This document shows positions 27,713 to 37,900 of a stretch of DNA of 64,000 nucleotides, piece by piece. Each line of letters begins with the position of its first letter. Within the stretch, counting starts at the first letter, position 1. The position numbers were made by a program, and so were the translations under genes. The stretch comes from an uncultured Clostridia bacterium (lineage in GTDB: Bacteria; Bacillota; Clostridia; Oscillospirales; CAG-272): assembly GCA_947630625.1 (NCBI GenBank), contig CANRIL010000001.1, positions 111,355 through 175,354 on the forward strand. The letters are read 5' to 3'. The notes below the pieces were generated by a model. The model was not told the origin of the DNA, did not search any database, and saw only the letters and a program-made list of their open reading frames with translations.

Positions 27713-28309
27713 ATGAATACAGTAACGAAAAACCATGAGCGCACTCGCAAGCTCGTGGGAACCGCCATCCTGACTGCCATCGTAGTCATACTTCAGTTTA
27801 TAAGTCTGAATCTGCGATTCACAGCATTCTCGATCACGCTTGTACTTATGCCGGTCGTCCTTGGCGCCGCGCTTTACGGCGTTGCGACTGGTGCGTGGCT
27901 CGGATTTGTCTTCGGCGTTGTCGTCCTTGCCACCGGCGACGCGGCTGCTTTTCTCGCGGTCAGCATTCCTGCGACGGTTGCGGTCGTTCTCGCCAAAGGA
28001 ACGCTTGCCGGGCTTGTATCCGGTGCGGCTTATAAGCTGCTTGAACGCTTCAACAGATACGCGGCGGTCATCACGGCGTCGGTGCTCTCCCCTGTCACAA
28101 ACACCGGTGTTTTCCTTATAGGCTGCCGGCTGTTCTTCTGGGATACGATCAAGTCCTGGGCATCTGATAATGGTCAGAGCGTGGTTGTGTATGTCATTCT
28201 GGGGCTGGTCGGGATAAATTTTATAATCGAACTTGCGATCAACCTGATTTTAGACCCCGCCATCGTCCGCCTTATAGATATTGTCAAGAAGCCTAAAGCA
28301 GCCGATTGA
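27713..28309 (+). CDS. ECF transporter S component (substrate unassigned; pantothenate plausible from coaX adjacency)
   Basis: about 6 TM helices, LVGTAILTAIVVILQF...MPVVLGAALYGVATGAWLGFVFGVVVL typical ECF S component. Confidence 0.82.
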   Translation: MNTVTKNHERTRKLVGTAILTAIVVILQFISLNLRFTAFSITLVLMPVVLGAALYGVATGAWLGFVFGVVVLATGDAAAFLAVSIPATVAVVLAKGTLAGLVSGAAYKLLERFNRYAAVITASVLSPVTNTGVFLIGCRLFFWDTIKSWASDNGQSVVVYVILGLVGINFIIELAINLILDPAIVRLIDIVKKPKAAD

Positions 28310-28329
28310 TCGAATATCGCTCACATTAT

Positions 28330-28370
28330 GGGAACCGCGATCTTGTTTTCGCGGTTCCCGATGTTTTTTT
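28330..28370 (+). terminator. Rho-independent terminator
   Basis: GGGAACCGCGA-tcttgtt-TTCGCGGTTCCC gatgttttttt. Confidence 0.85.
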
Positions 28371-28512
28371 GCTTAAAAAAATTTTAAAAAAATTTTGAAA
28401 ACAGTTCAATTTGCTGCAAAACTATGGTATAATGTTGATATGGCGTAGCTGCGAGCCTTTCGCATTGGACTCGTCACGCCGAAATAATTACTTATTCGGA
28501 GGAATATTCCAC

Positions 28513-28944
28513 ATGAAAATGCGTGTTCTTTATTCATCGGGCAACAAGAAGGTCGTTGCTTACGCCACAGCTCTCGGTGAGGCTCAGGACGATCAGAGAT
28601 CGGCTGCCGATACGATTCCGCCCGCCTATTCCTGCGACCGTGAACGTCTCGTCGTTCTCGTGCTCTCGGTAGGCGCAAAGCTTGAGGACAAGGTTCGCCT
28701 CTTCATCGGTGAGCTTACGCCCGCAAGAGCGCAGAACGTCGCCTTCGTTTTTGAAAGCAAGGACAAGACAAGGACTCCGGCGATGGATCAGGCGATCGAC
28801 ATTATAAGACAGGCAGGCGCTAACGTTTTGGTAGACAATATTTATTATGTTGCCGGCGGCGGGCTCTTCTCTTCAAAGCTCTCCGTTGAGGAGCGCCGCG
28901 ATATCGTTGAGTGGTGTGAAGGAATAAAGGCTTCGTTAAAGTAA
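28513..28944 (+). CDS. conserved hypothetical, possible flavodoxin-like fold
   Basis: 144-aa MKMRVLYSSGNKKVVAYATAL...VLVLSVGAKLEDKVRLFIGELTPARAQNVAFVFES. Confidence 0.6.
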   Translation: MKMRVLYSSGNKKVVAYATALGEAQDDQRSAADTIPPAYSCDRERLVVLVLSVGAKLEDKVRLFIGELTPARAQNVAFVFESKDKTRTPAMDQAIDIIRQAGANVLVDNIYYVAGGGLFSSKLSVEERRDIVEWCEGIKASLK

Positions 28945-28956
28945 GTTCGACAAAAA

Positions 28957-29394
28957 TTGAAGAAGCTTTTTATCTACACAGACGGTTCCTGCAAAAAAAA
29001 TCCCGGTCCCGGAGGCTGGTGCGCCATACTTGTATACGGGAAAACCGAAAAGGTCATCTCCGGCGGCGAGGCTGACACGACGAACAACCGCATGGAACTC
29101 ATGGCCGTTATAAAGGCTTTGGAGGCTCTGAAAGAGCCGTGCGACATTGAACTTGTTTCGGATTCACAGTATGTCATAAACGGACTCTCAAAGGGCTGGG
29201 CGGCGTCGTGGAAGCGCAGAGGATGGAAAAAGTCGGACGGCTCGCCCGCGCTTAATCCTGACTTGTGGGAAAGGCTACTTGAGCTTATCAGTGTCCACGA
29301 GATCAAATACGTCTGGACAAAAGGCCACGACGGACATGAATATAATGAACGCTGTGATTCGATCGCGCAGAGCGAGGCTGACAAATATAAATAA
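28957..29394 (+). CDS. rnhA: ribonuclease HI (TTG start)
   Basis: [57 protein letters not shown]. Confidence 0.93.
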   Translation: MKKLFIYTDGSCKKNPGPGGWCAILVYGKTEKVISGGEADTTNNRMELMAVIKALEALKEPCDIELVSDSQYVINGLSKGWAASWKRRGWKKSDGSPALNPDLWERLLELISVHEIKYVWTKGHDGHEYNERCDSIAQSEADKYK

Positions 29395-29398
29395 AAAT

Positions 29399-29438
29399 CA
29401 GAGGAATTGCCGATAAAAACGGCTTTTCCTCTGTTTTT
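29399..29438 (+). terminator. Rho-independent terminator of rnhA
   Basis: CAGAGGAA..GCC-gataaaaac-GGC..TTCCTCTG ttttt. Confidence 0.75.
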
Positions 29439-29442
29439 CGAT

Positions 29443-30219
29443 TTATAACGCCTTTGTGGCATCGCTGTTATAATAATAGTATTCGATCCCGCAAAACCGG
29501 CTCGATATCAGCTTTTCAAGCGAATGAAGAACGGGCGCTTCCGTGTTGTAATGACCGGCTTCGATCACGTTGATGCCGTACCCGGCGGCGTCTATGTCGA
29601 GGTTGTAACCGCATCTGCCTGTAACGAATGTGTCAGCGCCTGCACTGATAGCGTTCATCAGGTAGTCCTTCCCGTCGCCGCCGAGAAGCGCGACTTTGCT
29701 GACCGCTCTCCCAGAGTCAACAGTGATCAGCATGTCGGCGCTGAGCGCAGCTTTTACTTTTGAGCAGAATTCGGAGAATGAAAGCGGTGCGCACAGCTTT
29801 CCGATCCTTCCGATCTGTTCTCCGTCAGGTCCGAATGGCTCAGATTTTTCTATTCCAAGCAGACCCGCGAGCGTGTCATTGACGCCGACTTCAGGCAGTG
29901 CATCAAGCCGTGTGTGATACGAAAGGACGTTTTGCCCATGCGTTACGGCGTAAATCGCCGCGCGGGATGATGGTGTACCTTCCGAGAGCGAGCGGAGCGG
30001 TCTGAATATAAGTGGATGGTGCGAGATGACCGTATCACAGCCTACCTCGTTTGCAAATTGAAGAGCGCCGACGGTCACGTCGAGCGTAAAAAGAATTTTT
30101 TTGACGTTTGCCCCGCTGTCGGCGCACACCATGACCCCGTCGTTGTCCCAATCACATGAGAGCGAACGCGGTATCATTTCGTCAAGATACGATATAAGCT
30201 CACCGATTTTAATTTCCAT
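29443..30219 (-). CDS. Nif3-like dinuclear metal centre hexameric protein (YqfO family)
   Basis: CDWDNDGVMV; DTVISHHPLIFRPLRSL; HNTEAPVLHSLE-type C-terminus. Confidence 0.92.
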   Translation of the reverse strand: MEIKIGELISYLDEMIPRSLSCDWDNDGVMVCADSGANVKKILFTLDVTVGALQFANEVGCDTVISHHPLIFRPLRSLSEGTPSSRAAIYAVTHGQNVLSYHTRLDALPEVGVNDTLAGLLGIEKSEPFGPDGEQIGRIGKLCAPLSFSEFCSKVKAALSADMLITVDSGRAVSKVALLGGDGKDYLMNAISAGADTFVTGRCGYNLDIDAAGYGINVIEAGHYNTEAPVLHSLEKLISSRFCGIEYYYYNSDATKAL

Positions 30220-30223
30220 TTTA

Positions 30224-30946
30224 TTATTCTACAACCCGATCATCCGCGAGCAGTTCAGAGAGCCGCATAACGATCGCTCGCTCATCTGACGTGTCCGCCC
30301 CGGAGATGTCCTTCCCTCTTATTATTCCATTATATTTTGAAATCTCATGTTCGAGATATTCGCGCCGGACGTTTTCGGACTCAAACTTTTTCAGCCTGAA
30401 ATCCCCGTAAAACGCCGTAAAATCATCTGCGGCGCGCGCTGCTTTGCCCGTGCAGCCCGTGTAGTCGGCGCAGATAACAGTATAATATTTTCCCTCTTCG
30501 CACACCGTAAGCTCAGAGATTATTAGAAATCCGCTGTCCCAGAGCGCGCGGCGCGCGGCGTCGTGCTTCGTCATTGGCTGGATCACAAGGCGAAACCCGT
30601 CCGACCTTATAAAACCGGCGCGCAAAATTATATCCGCTATCAGCTCGCCGCCCATACCGCATACGGCGGCGTCCGTGATCCCGCACGCATCAAGCGCGTC
30701 AAACCCGGACGTGAGAACGCATGTCACGCGGCTTTCAAGGCCGTGAGCCGAGATATTTTCCATCGCGCGCGCCAATGGCATTTGATTTATATCGGCGGCA
30801 TATGCGCGCACGGCGAGCCCGGTTTCGACCGCGTATATCGGAAGAAACGCATGATCCGTACCGATATCGGCAAATATCGAGGACGGTCTTATGTATGACG
30901 CCGCCGCCGAAAGACGGGAGCTCAGAACTATATGTTTATTTTCCAT
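30224..30946 (-). CDS. trmK: tRNA (adenine(22)-N1)-methyltransferase
   Basis: LSSRLSAAASYIRPSSIFADIGTDHAFLPIY; VCGMGGELIADIIL; LVIQPMTKHDAARRAL. Confidence 0.9.
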   Translation of the reverse strand: MENKHIVLSSRLSAAASYIRPSSIFADIGTDHAFLPIYAVETGLAVRAYAADINQMPLARAMENISAHGLESRVTCVLTSGFDALDACGITDAAVCGMGGELIADIILRAGFIRSDGFRLVIQPMTKHDAARRALWDSGFLIISELTVCEEGKYYTVICADYTGCTGKAARAADDFTAFYGDFRLKKFESENVRREYLEHEISKYNGIIRGKDISGADTSDERAIVMRLSELLADDRVVE

Positions 30947-30996
30947 AAAAAGAAAGCAAGAGGGGCAAAAAGGTGTGCCCCTCAAACGCGGTTGCT

Positions 30997-31203
30997 TTAT
31001 TTGTTCTTGCTTTCAAGGAATTCGTTGATCTTGGCGACGAGCGCGTCCGGGTCGGTTGCGTGGACAGCGCACGCCTGCTCAATCGTTTCGCCGGCGGATG
31101 CGGGGCAGCCGAGGCAGTGCATGCCTATCTCGAAGAAGAATCTTGCGGTTTCACGGTCCATTTCGAGCACGTCTGTGATTATCGTATCCTTTGTTACTTT
31201 CAT
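30997..31203 (-). CDS. DUF1858-domain protein
   Basis: MKVTKDTIITDVLEMDRETARFFFEIGMHCLGCPASAGETIEQAC. Confidence 0.88.
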   Translation of the reverse strand: MKVTKDTIITDVLEMDRETARFFFEIGMHCLGCPASAGETIEQACAVHATDPDALVAKINEFLESKNK

Positions 31204-31234
31204 TTTGACCTCCGGAAATATTTAAAGTTTTTTA

Positions 31235-32548
31235 TTAACCTGCTTTTTCGTTTATCTCGCCGACGCTGTCGATCTTGTCATCGACGATCGGCACTTTCTT
31301 TATGATCGCTCCGAGCCCGGTCAGTTTTTCCACGATGTCTTCATATCCGCGCTCGATGTATTTGATATCGTAAATTTCGGTGACGCCCTTCGTCATAAGC
31401 GCCGCAATGAGCACTGCGAACCCTGCTCTTAAATCGACGGCTTTGACGCGCGCCGGATGAAGCGATTCGACGCCCTCAATTATCGCTGTCGCCGTCTCTT
31501 CATTTACATTGATTTTTGCGCCCATCGCGCGAAGCTCGTTTACATAACGGAATCTTTCAGGCCAGATCGTCTCCCTTATATTGCTTATTCCGTTCGCAAT
31601 CGAGAGCAGAGGCGCCATCTGCGGATGAAGGTCAGTCGGAAATCCGGGATAAGGCAGCGTTTTGATAGATGTCCGCCTGTAATTTCCCGAGCCCGTGACG
31701 ATCACGGAATCGTCAAGCATTTCGACCTCGGCGCCTATCTCTTCAAGCTTCGCCGCAATTGATTCGAGATGCTTTGGAATGACGTTGTTGATCTTTATAT
31801 GACCGGATGTTGCGGCGGCGGCTATCATGAACGTCCCCGCCTCGATCATGTCAGGAATAATAGCGTATGTGCAGCCGTGCAGCTTTTCAACACCGCGTAT
31901 CTTTATCATGTCCGTTCCGGCGCCTGTTATTCTCGCGCCGCACGTATTCAGAAAATTGGCGACATCAACGACGTGAGGTTCCTTCGCCGCATTGTCTATC
32001 GTTGTGATCCCCTTGGCGAGAACTGCCGCCAGCATGACATTTATTGTGGCTCCGACGGATATTCCGTCAAAATATACGCCGTTGCCGCGCACGCCGAGAG
32101 GCGCGTTTATCGTTATGTATTCTTCGTCAGTCCTTACTTCACCGCCAAGCGCTTCAAGCCCCTTTATATGGTAATCGATCGGTCTTACGCCGAAATCGCA
32201 TCCGCCGGGATAGCCGACATGCGATTTGCCGAATCTGCCGAGCTCCGCGCCGAGCAGATAATATGACGCGCGCATCTGACCGACAAGATTGCGGTCGGAA
32301 GTCGACCCGACGAGGTTTTCCGTGTCTATCTCGATCGCGGAATCGCCAATGACCGTAATTTCCGCGCCCATTCCGCGGAGAATATCGAGAGAAGTTGAAA
32401 CATCGCTTATATCCGGTATATTTTCAAGCCGGCATTTGCCGGAGACAAGAATTGTCGCATATATTATAGGCAAAGCGGCATTTTTCATGGCGCTTACGTC
32501 TACGCTGCCACGTAAGGGTATTCCGCCCTCTATGACAAGCTTATCCAT
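31235..32548 (-). CDS. murA: UDP-N-acetylglucosamine 1-carboxyvinyltransferase
   Basis: LRGSVDVSAMKNAALPIIYATIL; PGGCDFGVRPIDYHIKGLEALG; PGFPTDLHPQMAPLL. Confidence 0.94.
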   Translation of the reverse strand: MDKLVIEGGIPLRGSVDVSAMKNAALPIIYATILVSGKCRLENIPDISDVSTSLDILRGMGAEITVIGDSAIEIDTENLVGSTSDRNLVGQMRASYYLLGAELGRFGKSHVGYPGGCDFGVRPIDYHIKGLEALGGEVRTDEEYITINAPLGVRGNGVYFDGISVGATINVMLAAVLAKGITTIDNAAKEPHVVDVANFLNTCGARITGAGTDMIKIRGVEKLHGCTYAIIPDMIEAGTFMIAAAATSGHIKINNVIPKHLESIAAKLEEIGAEVEMLDDSVIVTGSGNYRRTSIKTLPYPGFPTDLHPQMAPLLSIANGISNIRETIWPERFRYVNELRAMGAKINVNEETATAIIEGVESLHPARVKAVDLRAGFAVLIAALMTKGVTEIYDIKYIERGYEDIVEKLTGLGAIIKKVPIVDDKIDSVGEINEKAG

Positions 32549-32844
32549 AATGATTATCCCTCCTTCGGGAATATGTATTCAAAAGCGCGTTTAGAGCGCG
32601 CGGAAGAAATATTCTGAGCCTTGAGCGTCAGGCCACAGACATGGCATGACCATAATATTATAGCAGACAACGGAAAGAAAAGAAAGTGTTAATTAAAAAT
32701 TTTTATTTTTGTTCATAATTTCGCACCTTTTAGATAATTATATAAGGCCATTTTAGGCAAAAGTATACATAATGCACACGAGAGTTTCCTGAAACTGAAG
32801 GCTATTATGATTATATTCGGTGCGTATATTTTGTGTGTCGGATT

Positions 32845-33963
32845 TCAGGGTTCAAATGTCAGGACGCCTTCTATATAGCATATAACGGCGAGGTCGGCGA
32901 CGAGCCCGTAGCTGCGCGTACCCTGTGTGCCCTGAAGCGTCAGATATGTGTTGTTTATCGTTCCGGACACTGTCGCGGCGATATTTTCTTCGTATTTTTC
33001 GAAAAATTTATTATATGAGCGCATCTCGTTCACGACATGCGCGTCAAGTCTTGAGTAGCAGTCGCTGTAAAGTTTCCGGTCTGCGCGGGAAAGCGCGGAG
33101 TAAACGTATTCAAGCAGCCCCTGTGTGCCGCAGTATCTGATATAGGCGTCGTCGCTCTCCATGCAGATGAGGTACGCCATAAAGTTTGCTTCGTCTTCCG
33201 GCGCGATGCCGCGCTGATGGGACATTTCGTGCGCCATCGTATAGACTATCGTGTAATCCGGGAAATTAATGTTGACGTTTGCTTCCCCGGTAAAAAACGT
33301 GTAAACGCCCGCGATATGCGTATACGTCATCGGCTCGCTCAGCGCGATCGACTTCACGCGCGAACGCAGCGGCATAATGAAGCTGTATTTCTCGCTCGCC
33401 TTTATATACGCGTCGTTGAGTTTGTCGTTGAGTTCGTTCATCGAATACGGCATGACGGATGAGCCGTCCCTGTCGAATTCGACATCTTTTGCTTCGAGGT
33501 TGACCGTTTCCGTGAGGGCGACGGCAGTCTCATATATCTCATCCGCGGAAATGCCGCGGCGCTGCACGCCGAGCTTTTCCGTCACAGAGGAGCCCTGATA
33601 TCCTGTGCCGAGCGTGAACACAAAAATGATGTAAATATATGCGATTATGGACAAAAGCGACGTGATATATCTGACGCTCCCCGCCTTTTCCCCCGCAATT
33701 TTCGGAATAACTCCGAATATGACGATTATAAGCAGCGGTATCAGAAAAAGTACCATCGTCTCGGCGAGCGAGAACGGGAGCCATCCCGTCAAAAATGCGT
33801 AGACGGCGCGGAAAAAGGACGCGATATAGATATTGAAAAAGTCCGCAAAGCGCGGCGAAAAAACGCTGATTATATGGATCAGCGCTGCTATCGGAAGGAT
33901 CGCGAATATGACCATCGGCACGGCCGGAACATATTTGTTTATCTTCTTCAGTGTCTCTTTCAT
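32845..33963 (-). CDS. DUF3810-domain membrane protein
   Basis: N-terminal TMs, metallopeptidase-like TMAHEMSHQRGIAPEDEANFMAYL. Confidence 0.85.
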   Translation of the reverse strand: MKETLKKINKYVPAVPMVIFAILPIAALIHIISVFSPRFADFFNIYIASFFRAVYAFLTGWLPFSLAETMVLFLIPLLIIVIFGVIPKIAGEKAGSVRYITSLLSIIAYIYIIFVFTLGTGYQGSSVTEKLGVQRRGISADEIYETAVALTETVNLEAKDVEFDRDGSSVMPYSMNELNDKLNDAYIKASEKYSFIMPLRSRVKSIALSEPMTYTHIAGVYTFFTGEANVNINFPDYTIVYTMAHEMSHQRGIAPEDEANFMAYLICMESDDAYIRYCGTQGLLEYVYSALSRADRKLYSDCYSRLDAHVVNEMRSYNKFFEKYEENIAATVSGTINNTYLTLQGTQGTRSYGLVADLAVICYIEGVLTFEP

Positions 33964-33964
33964 A

Positions 33965-34873
33965 TCAAAAATCTATTTGCTTTCCTGTAAGTTTCAGAAT
34001 ATCATCTGGTATCGGTGCCGTCACGGTGACGGTGCCGGATGATGCCGGAAATGTGAGCCTGTACGCATGGAGCGCCTGCCGCCCGATAAATTCGCGGCTG
34101 CCGCCGTACAGCTCATCCCCGGTGATCGGATGTCCTATGGAAGAAAAATGAACGCGGAGCTGGTGCGTTCTGCCCGTAACGGGTTCCGCGGCTACGATCG
34201 TATGGCCGCCGCATTTATATAGGCACGTATAATTCGTTTCGGCAAAGTCCGCGCCGACCGTGTATTCGGGGACGGACTCGCGCAGGATTATTGTGTCCGC
34301 TCTTCGCTTTATATATGAGACGATTTTGCCGCTCTGTCCGCATGGCAGCTGCAGTATCCCGTCAAGCACCGCGATATATGTCTTTTTTATGTTTCCCGCC
34401 GCCATATGACGCGCAAGGATTGACGATGAAAGCTTGCTTTTCGCGAGCAGCACTGCCCCGCTCGTGTCCGCGTCAAGCCGGTTGACGGCTCTGAAAACGA
34501 ACGGCAGCCCTCGTCTTCTGTATTCCGCGCAAAGCGCGTTCGCGAGTGTGTCAAGGTAATGACCGTGAGACGTATGCGTTGGCATGCCGCTCGGTTTGTT
34601 GACTACAAAAGCTCCCTCATCCTCATAGATAATATCGACTATATCCTCCGACGGAAAGATATAGTCGTTTTCGTCTTCATATGTATCAGCGTCATCAGCG
34701 ACTATTATGTCGCCTTCACGGACAACGGCGCGGACGGTAACGTCCGCCCCGTTGAGCGTTATGCCGTGCGGGCGCGCCTTGAGGAGCTTTATAAGAGTTC
34801 CGGACGCGCCGCACGTGCGAAGGACGCTGTATATTGTTTTGCCGTTTAAATCGGCGTCCGCGATTATTCTCAC
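33965..34873 (-). CDS. RluA-family pseudouridine synthase
   Basis: VNKPSGMPTHTS; RAVNRLDADTSGAVLLAKS; VTGRTHQLRVHFSSIGHPITGDELYGG. Confidence 0.93.
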   Translation of the reverse strand: MRIIADADLNGKTIYSVLRTCGASGTLIKLLKARPHGITLNGADVTVRAVVREGDIIVADDADTYEDENDYIFPSEDIVDIIYEDEGAFVVNKPSGMPTHTSHGHYLDTLANALCAEYRRRGLPFVFRAVNRLDADTSGAVLLAKSKLSSSILARHMAAGNIKKTYIAVLDGILQLPCGQSGKIVSYIKRRADTIILRESVPEYTVGADFAETNYTCLYKCGGHTIVAAEPVTGRTHQLRVHFSSIGHPITGDELYGGSREFIGRQALHAYRLTFPASSGTVTVTAPIPDDILKLTGKQIDF

Positions 34874-35934
34874 TCAGCCGAGAAAGAAAATACGGTCGTG
34901 TAGTCGTAGACCTCGCCGGGGGCGAGCTCCGTCGACGGAAATTCGGGATGGTTCGGGCTGTCGGGATAATGCTGCGTCTCAAGGCAGAGCGCGGCGAATC
35001 TGCGTTTCGGCACGCCGCCTTTATACGGAGCCTCCGTAGTGTCGATGCAGTTGCCTGTATAGAGCTGGATCGCCGGCTGGTTCGTATAAACCTTCATGAC
35101 TCTGCCCGATTTCGGATCGCGCACCGTTGCCGCAAGCTCGCACCTGCCGCCGTTGTCGAGGATGAAGTTGTGGTCATAGCCCTGTCCGTATCTGAGCTGG
35201 ACATCGTCTTTACCGATATCTCTTCCGACGGGCTTCGGCGTCCTGAAATCGTGAGGCGTGCCGTCGACCTTGATGATCTTCCCTGTCGGTATCAGCTCCG
35301 CGTCAACTTCGCCGTAAGCGTCTGAATTGATCATCACCTCATGGTCGAGTATATCTCCGACCTCGTATCCGGCAAGGTTGAAATATGAATGATTCGTCAG
35401 GTTCAGCACTGTCCGCTTGTCTGTCTTCGCCGTATAGCGGATCGAGAAATCGCATGAATCTACCGGGAGCGTATATATTACGTGCAGAGTTAAAGTTCCC
35501 GGATAGCCCTCCTCGCCGTCCGGCGAGACGTAGGAAAGATCGAGCGACATTTCCTTTTCGTTGTCGGCTAAGACCGTGACCTCCCACATGCGGCGGTCAA
35601 ATCCGACCTTTCCGCCGTGAAGGTGGTTATGTACGTTATCGTTTTTATAAAGCGGGTATGTAACGCCGTCAAGCGTGAATTTCGCGCCGCCAATGCGGTT
35701 GCAGTACCGGCCGATTATCGCGCCCGGATATCCTCCGCACGTGAGATATGAATCGGGGTCGTCGTATCCGCACACAACGTCTGCCATAACGCCGTTTTTG
35801 TCGGGAACGTTTATTGAAACAATCGTTCCGCCGAGGTCGATGAAGCGGACGCTCATTTTACCGTTGTCCATCGTGTAAGCTGTAACGGTAACTCCGTCGC
35901 GCGTCACGCCGAAAGTTGATTTTGTGATGCTCAT
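34870..35934 (-). CDS. galM: aldose 1-epimerase
   Basis: GYPGAIIGRYCNRI; NLTNHSYFNLAG; GQGYDHNFIL. Confidence 0.94.
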   Translation of the reverse strand: MSITKSTFGVTRDGVTVTAYTMDNGKMSVRFIDLGGTIVSINVPDKNGVMADVVCGYDDPDSYLTCGGYPGAIIGRYCNRIGGAKFTLDGVTYPLYKNDNVHNHLHGGKVGFDRRMWEVTVLADNEKEMSLDLSYVSPDGEEGYPGTLTLHVIYTLPVDSCDFSIRYTAKTDKRTVLNLTNHSYFNLAGYEVGDILDHEVMINSDAYGEVDAELIPTGKIIKVDGTPHDFRTPKPVGRDIGKDDVQLRYGQGYDHNFILDNGGRCELAATVRDPKSGRVMKVYTNQPAIQLYTGNCIDTTEAPYKGGVPKRRFAALCLETQHYPDSPNHPEFPSTELAPGEVYDYTTVFSFSAE

Positions 35935-35937
35935 ATT

Positions 35938-36954
35938 TCAGTCCTCGTAGCCCTTAGGATTTTTGACGACGAAATTATATGAATCACGGCACATATCGTC
36001 GAGCGTTAGTTCGGATTCCCATCCGAGCACTTCTTTCGCGCGAGTCGGGTCGGCGTATGATACGGCGATATCTCCCGCGCGGCGCGGCTGGATGTTGCGC
36101 TTGATCGGCTTGCCGCACGCGCGCTCGTAGGCGTCGATCACTTCAAAGACGGAGTACCCTCTCCCGCAGCCGATGTTGTAAGTTTCCCAGCCGACGACAT
36201 TGGCGGCGCGCCTGAGCGCGGCGATGTGCGCCTTCGCGAGGTCGGTCACATGAATATAGTCGCGGATTCCCGTTCCGTCAGGCGTATCGTAATCCGTGCC
36301 GAAGACGGTTATCGAATCCCATTCGCCGAGCGCGACCTTCTGGATGCGCGGAATTATGTTGTTCGGTATGCCCATCGGGTCCTCTCCGAGCAGCCCGCTC
36401 TTGTGCGCGCCGATCGGATTGAAATAACGCAGACATGAAACGCTCCATTCCGGGTCGGAAACGCAGAGGTCGGCAAGAATGCGCTCGATGATTATCTTCG
36501 TCTCGCCGTACGGGTTCGTCGCGTGCGTGATCGGGAAATTTTCCTTCATGGGCACGCTTTCGGGCTCGCCGTAAACCGTGGCGGACGACGAGAAGACGAT
36601 GCGCTTTACGCCGTGAGCCGACATGCTCTCGCAGAGCTTGATCGTTCCTGCGATATTGTTGTAGTAATATGTGAGCGGTATCTTTACCGATTCGCCGACG
36701 GCCTTCAGCCCGGCAAAATGTATCACGGCGTCGATCTTATTCTCGTCGAATATGCGGTCGAGCGCTTCGCGGTCGAGCATATCGGCTTCGTAAAATTTAA
36801 AATCCTTGCCGGTTATCTCTTTTATTCTGCTTATGACACACGGCTTGCTGTTGTAGAAATTGTCGAATACGACAACGTCATAACCTGCCGTCAGAAGCTC
36901 GACGACTGTATGCGAACCGATAAATCCTGTGCCGCCTGAAACGAGTATAGTCAT
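35938..36954 (-). CDS. galE: UDP-glucose 4-epimerase
   Basis: GGTGFIGSHTVVELL; SSSATVYGEP; NPYGETK; RYFNPIGAHKSG. Confidence 0.95.
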   Translation of the reverse strand: MTILVSGGTGFIGSHTVVELLTAGYDVVVFDNFYNSKPCVISRIKEITGKDFKFYEADMLDREALDRIFDENKIDAVIHFAGLKAVGESVKIPLTYYYNNIAGTIKLCESMSAHGVKRIVFSSSATVYGEPESVPMKENFPITHATNPYGETKIIIERILADLCVSDPEWSVSCLRYFNPIGAHKSGLLGEDPMGIPNNIIPRIQKVALGEWDSITVFGTDYDTPDGTGIRDYIHVTDLAKAHIAALRRAANVVGWETYNIGCGRGYSVFEVIDAYERACGKPIKRNIQPRRAGDIAVSYADPTRAKEVLGWESELTLDDMCRDSYNFVVKNPKGYED

Positions 36955-36972
36955 TTTTTCAGCCTCCGTTTC

Positions 36973-37890
36973 TTATGCCCAGAGGTCATCCGGGTATACG
37001 CCCGCCTCAACGAGCGAATTGATGCCCGCAGCGACCGTCGGCTTGTCCTCGCGGACGGTGACGCCGTACCAGTGCGCGCTGCTCGTGAGCATGTCGACCT
37101 CGCACTTGCCCGCCGTTATCATCTCGAATACGGCCGTCGGCAAAAGCGCCTCGCACTTCATGGGGTCGCGGTCAGGGTTTGTAAGCGTTTTCAAAACGTT
37201 TTCACGCAGCGCCGGGAAAATATCCTTCGTCATGCCCCAGCAGTTCATTGAAACTATCGAATTTTCATCGAGCGGGACCCAAACGTCGTTTTCAAGCGAC
37301 TCCGCGCCTTCCGGTATCTCAGCGTTCGGGCGGATCTTGAACGTTTCGACGATCGAGGTGAGCTTGCCCGCTTCGTTTGTCTTGCATATGCCGCGCGTGA
37401 CAGTTCCGTTCGGCGACATCGTGTTTTTGAGCACGTATCCGACCATGCAGTAATGTCCGAAATCGCCCGTCGCCTTTGCGTCGCGAAGGAACTCGGCAAT
37501 TTTTTCGTACATTTCCCTGCCGTAGAAATCATCGGCGTTGATGACGGCAAAAACGTCGTCTCCTACAACGGATTCAGCGCAGAGCAGCGCGTGCGACGTG
37601 CCGAGCGGCTTCGTTCTTCCTTCGGGGACGACAACGCCTTCTGGAACGTTGTCAAGCGTCTGATACGCGTATTCAACCTTGATCTTGCCGCGCAGACGAG
37701 CGCCGATCGTTTCTTCAAAATCGCTCTCGTTTTCGGGCTTGATGATGAACACGACCCGGTCAAACCCTGCTCTTATAGCATCATAGACGGAAAAATCAAT
37801 GATGAAATTCCCATGCTTCGTGATGGGGTCGATCTGTTTGAGTCCGCCATAACGGGAACCCATGCCTGCTGCCAGTACAACGAGTGTCAT
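36973..37890 (-). CDS. sugar-phosphate nucleotidyltransferase
   Basis: LAAGMGSRYGGLKQIDPI; VINADDFYG. Confidence 0.88.
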   Translation of the reverse strand: MTLVVLAAGMGSRYGGLKQIDPITKHGNFIIDFSVYDAIRAGFDRVVFIIKPENESDFEETIGARLRGKIKVEYAYQTLDNVPEGVVVPEGRTKPLGTSHALLCAESVVGDDVFAVINADDFYGREMYEKIAEFLRDAKATGDFGHYCMVGYVLKNTMSPNGTVTRGICKTNEAGKLTSIVETFKIRPNAEIPEGAESLENDVWVPLDENSIVSMNCWGMTKDIFPALRENVLKTLTNPDRDPMKCEALLPTAVFEMITAGKCEVDMLTSSAHWYGVTVREDKPTVAAGINSLVEAGVYPDDLWA

Positions 37891-37900
37891 AATAAATACC

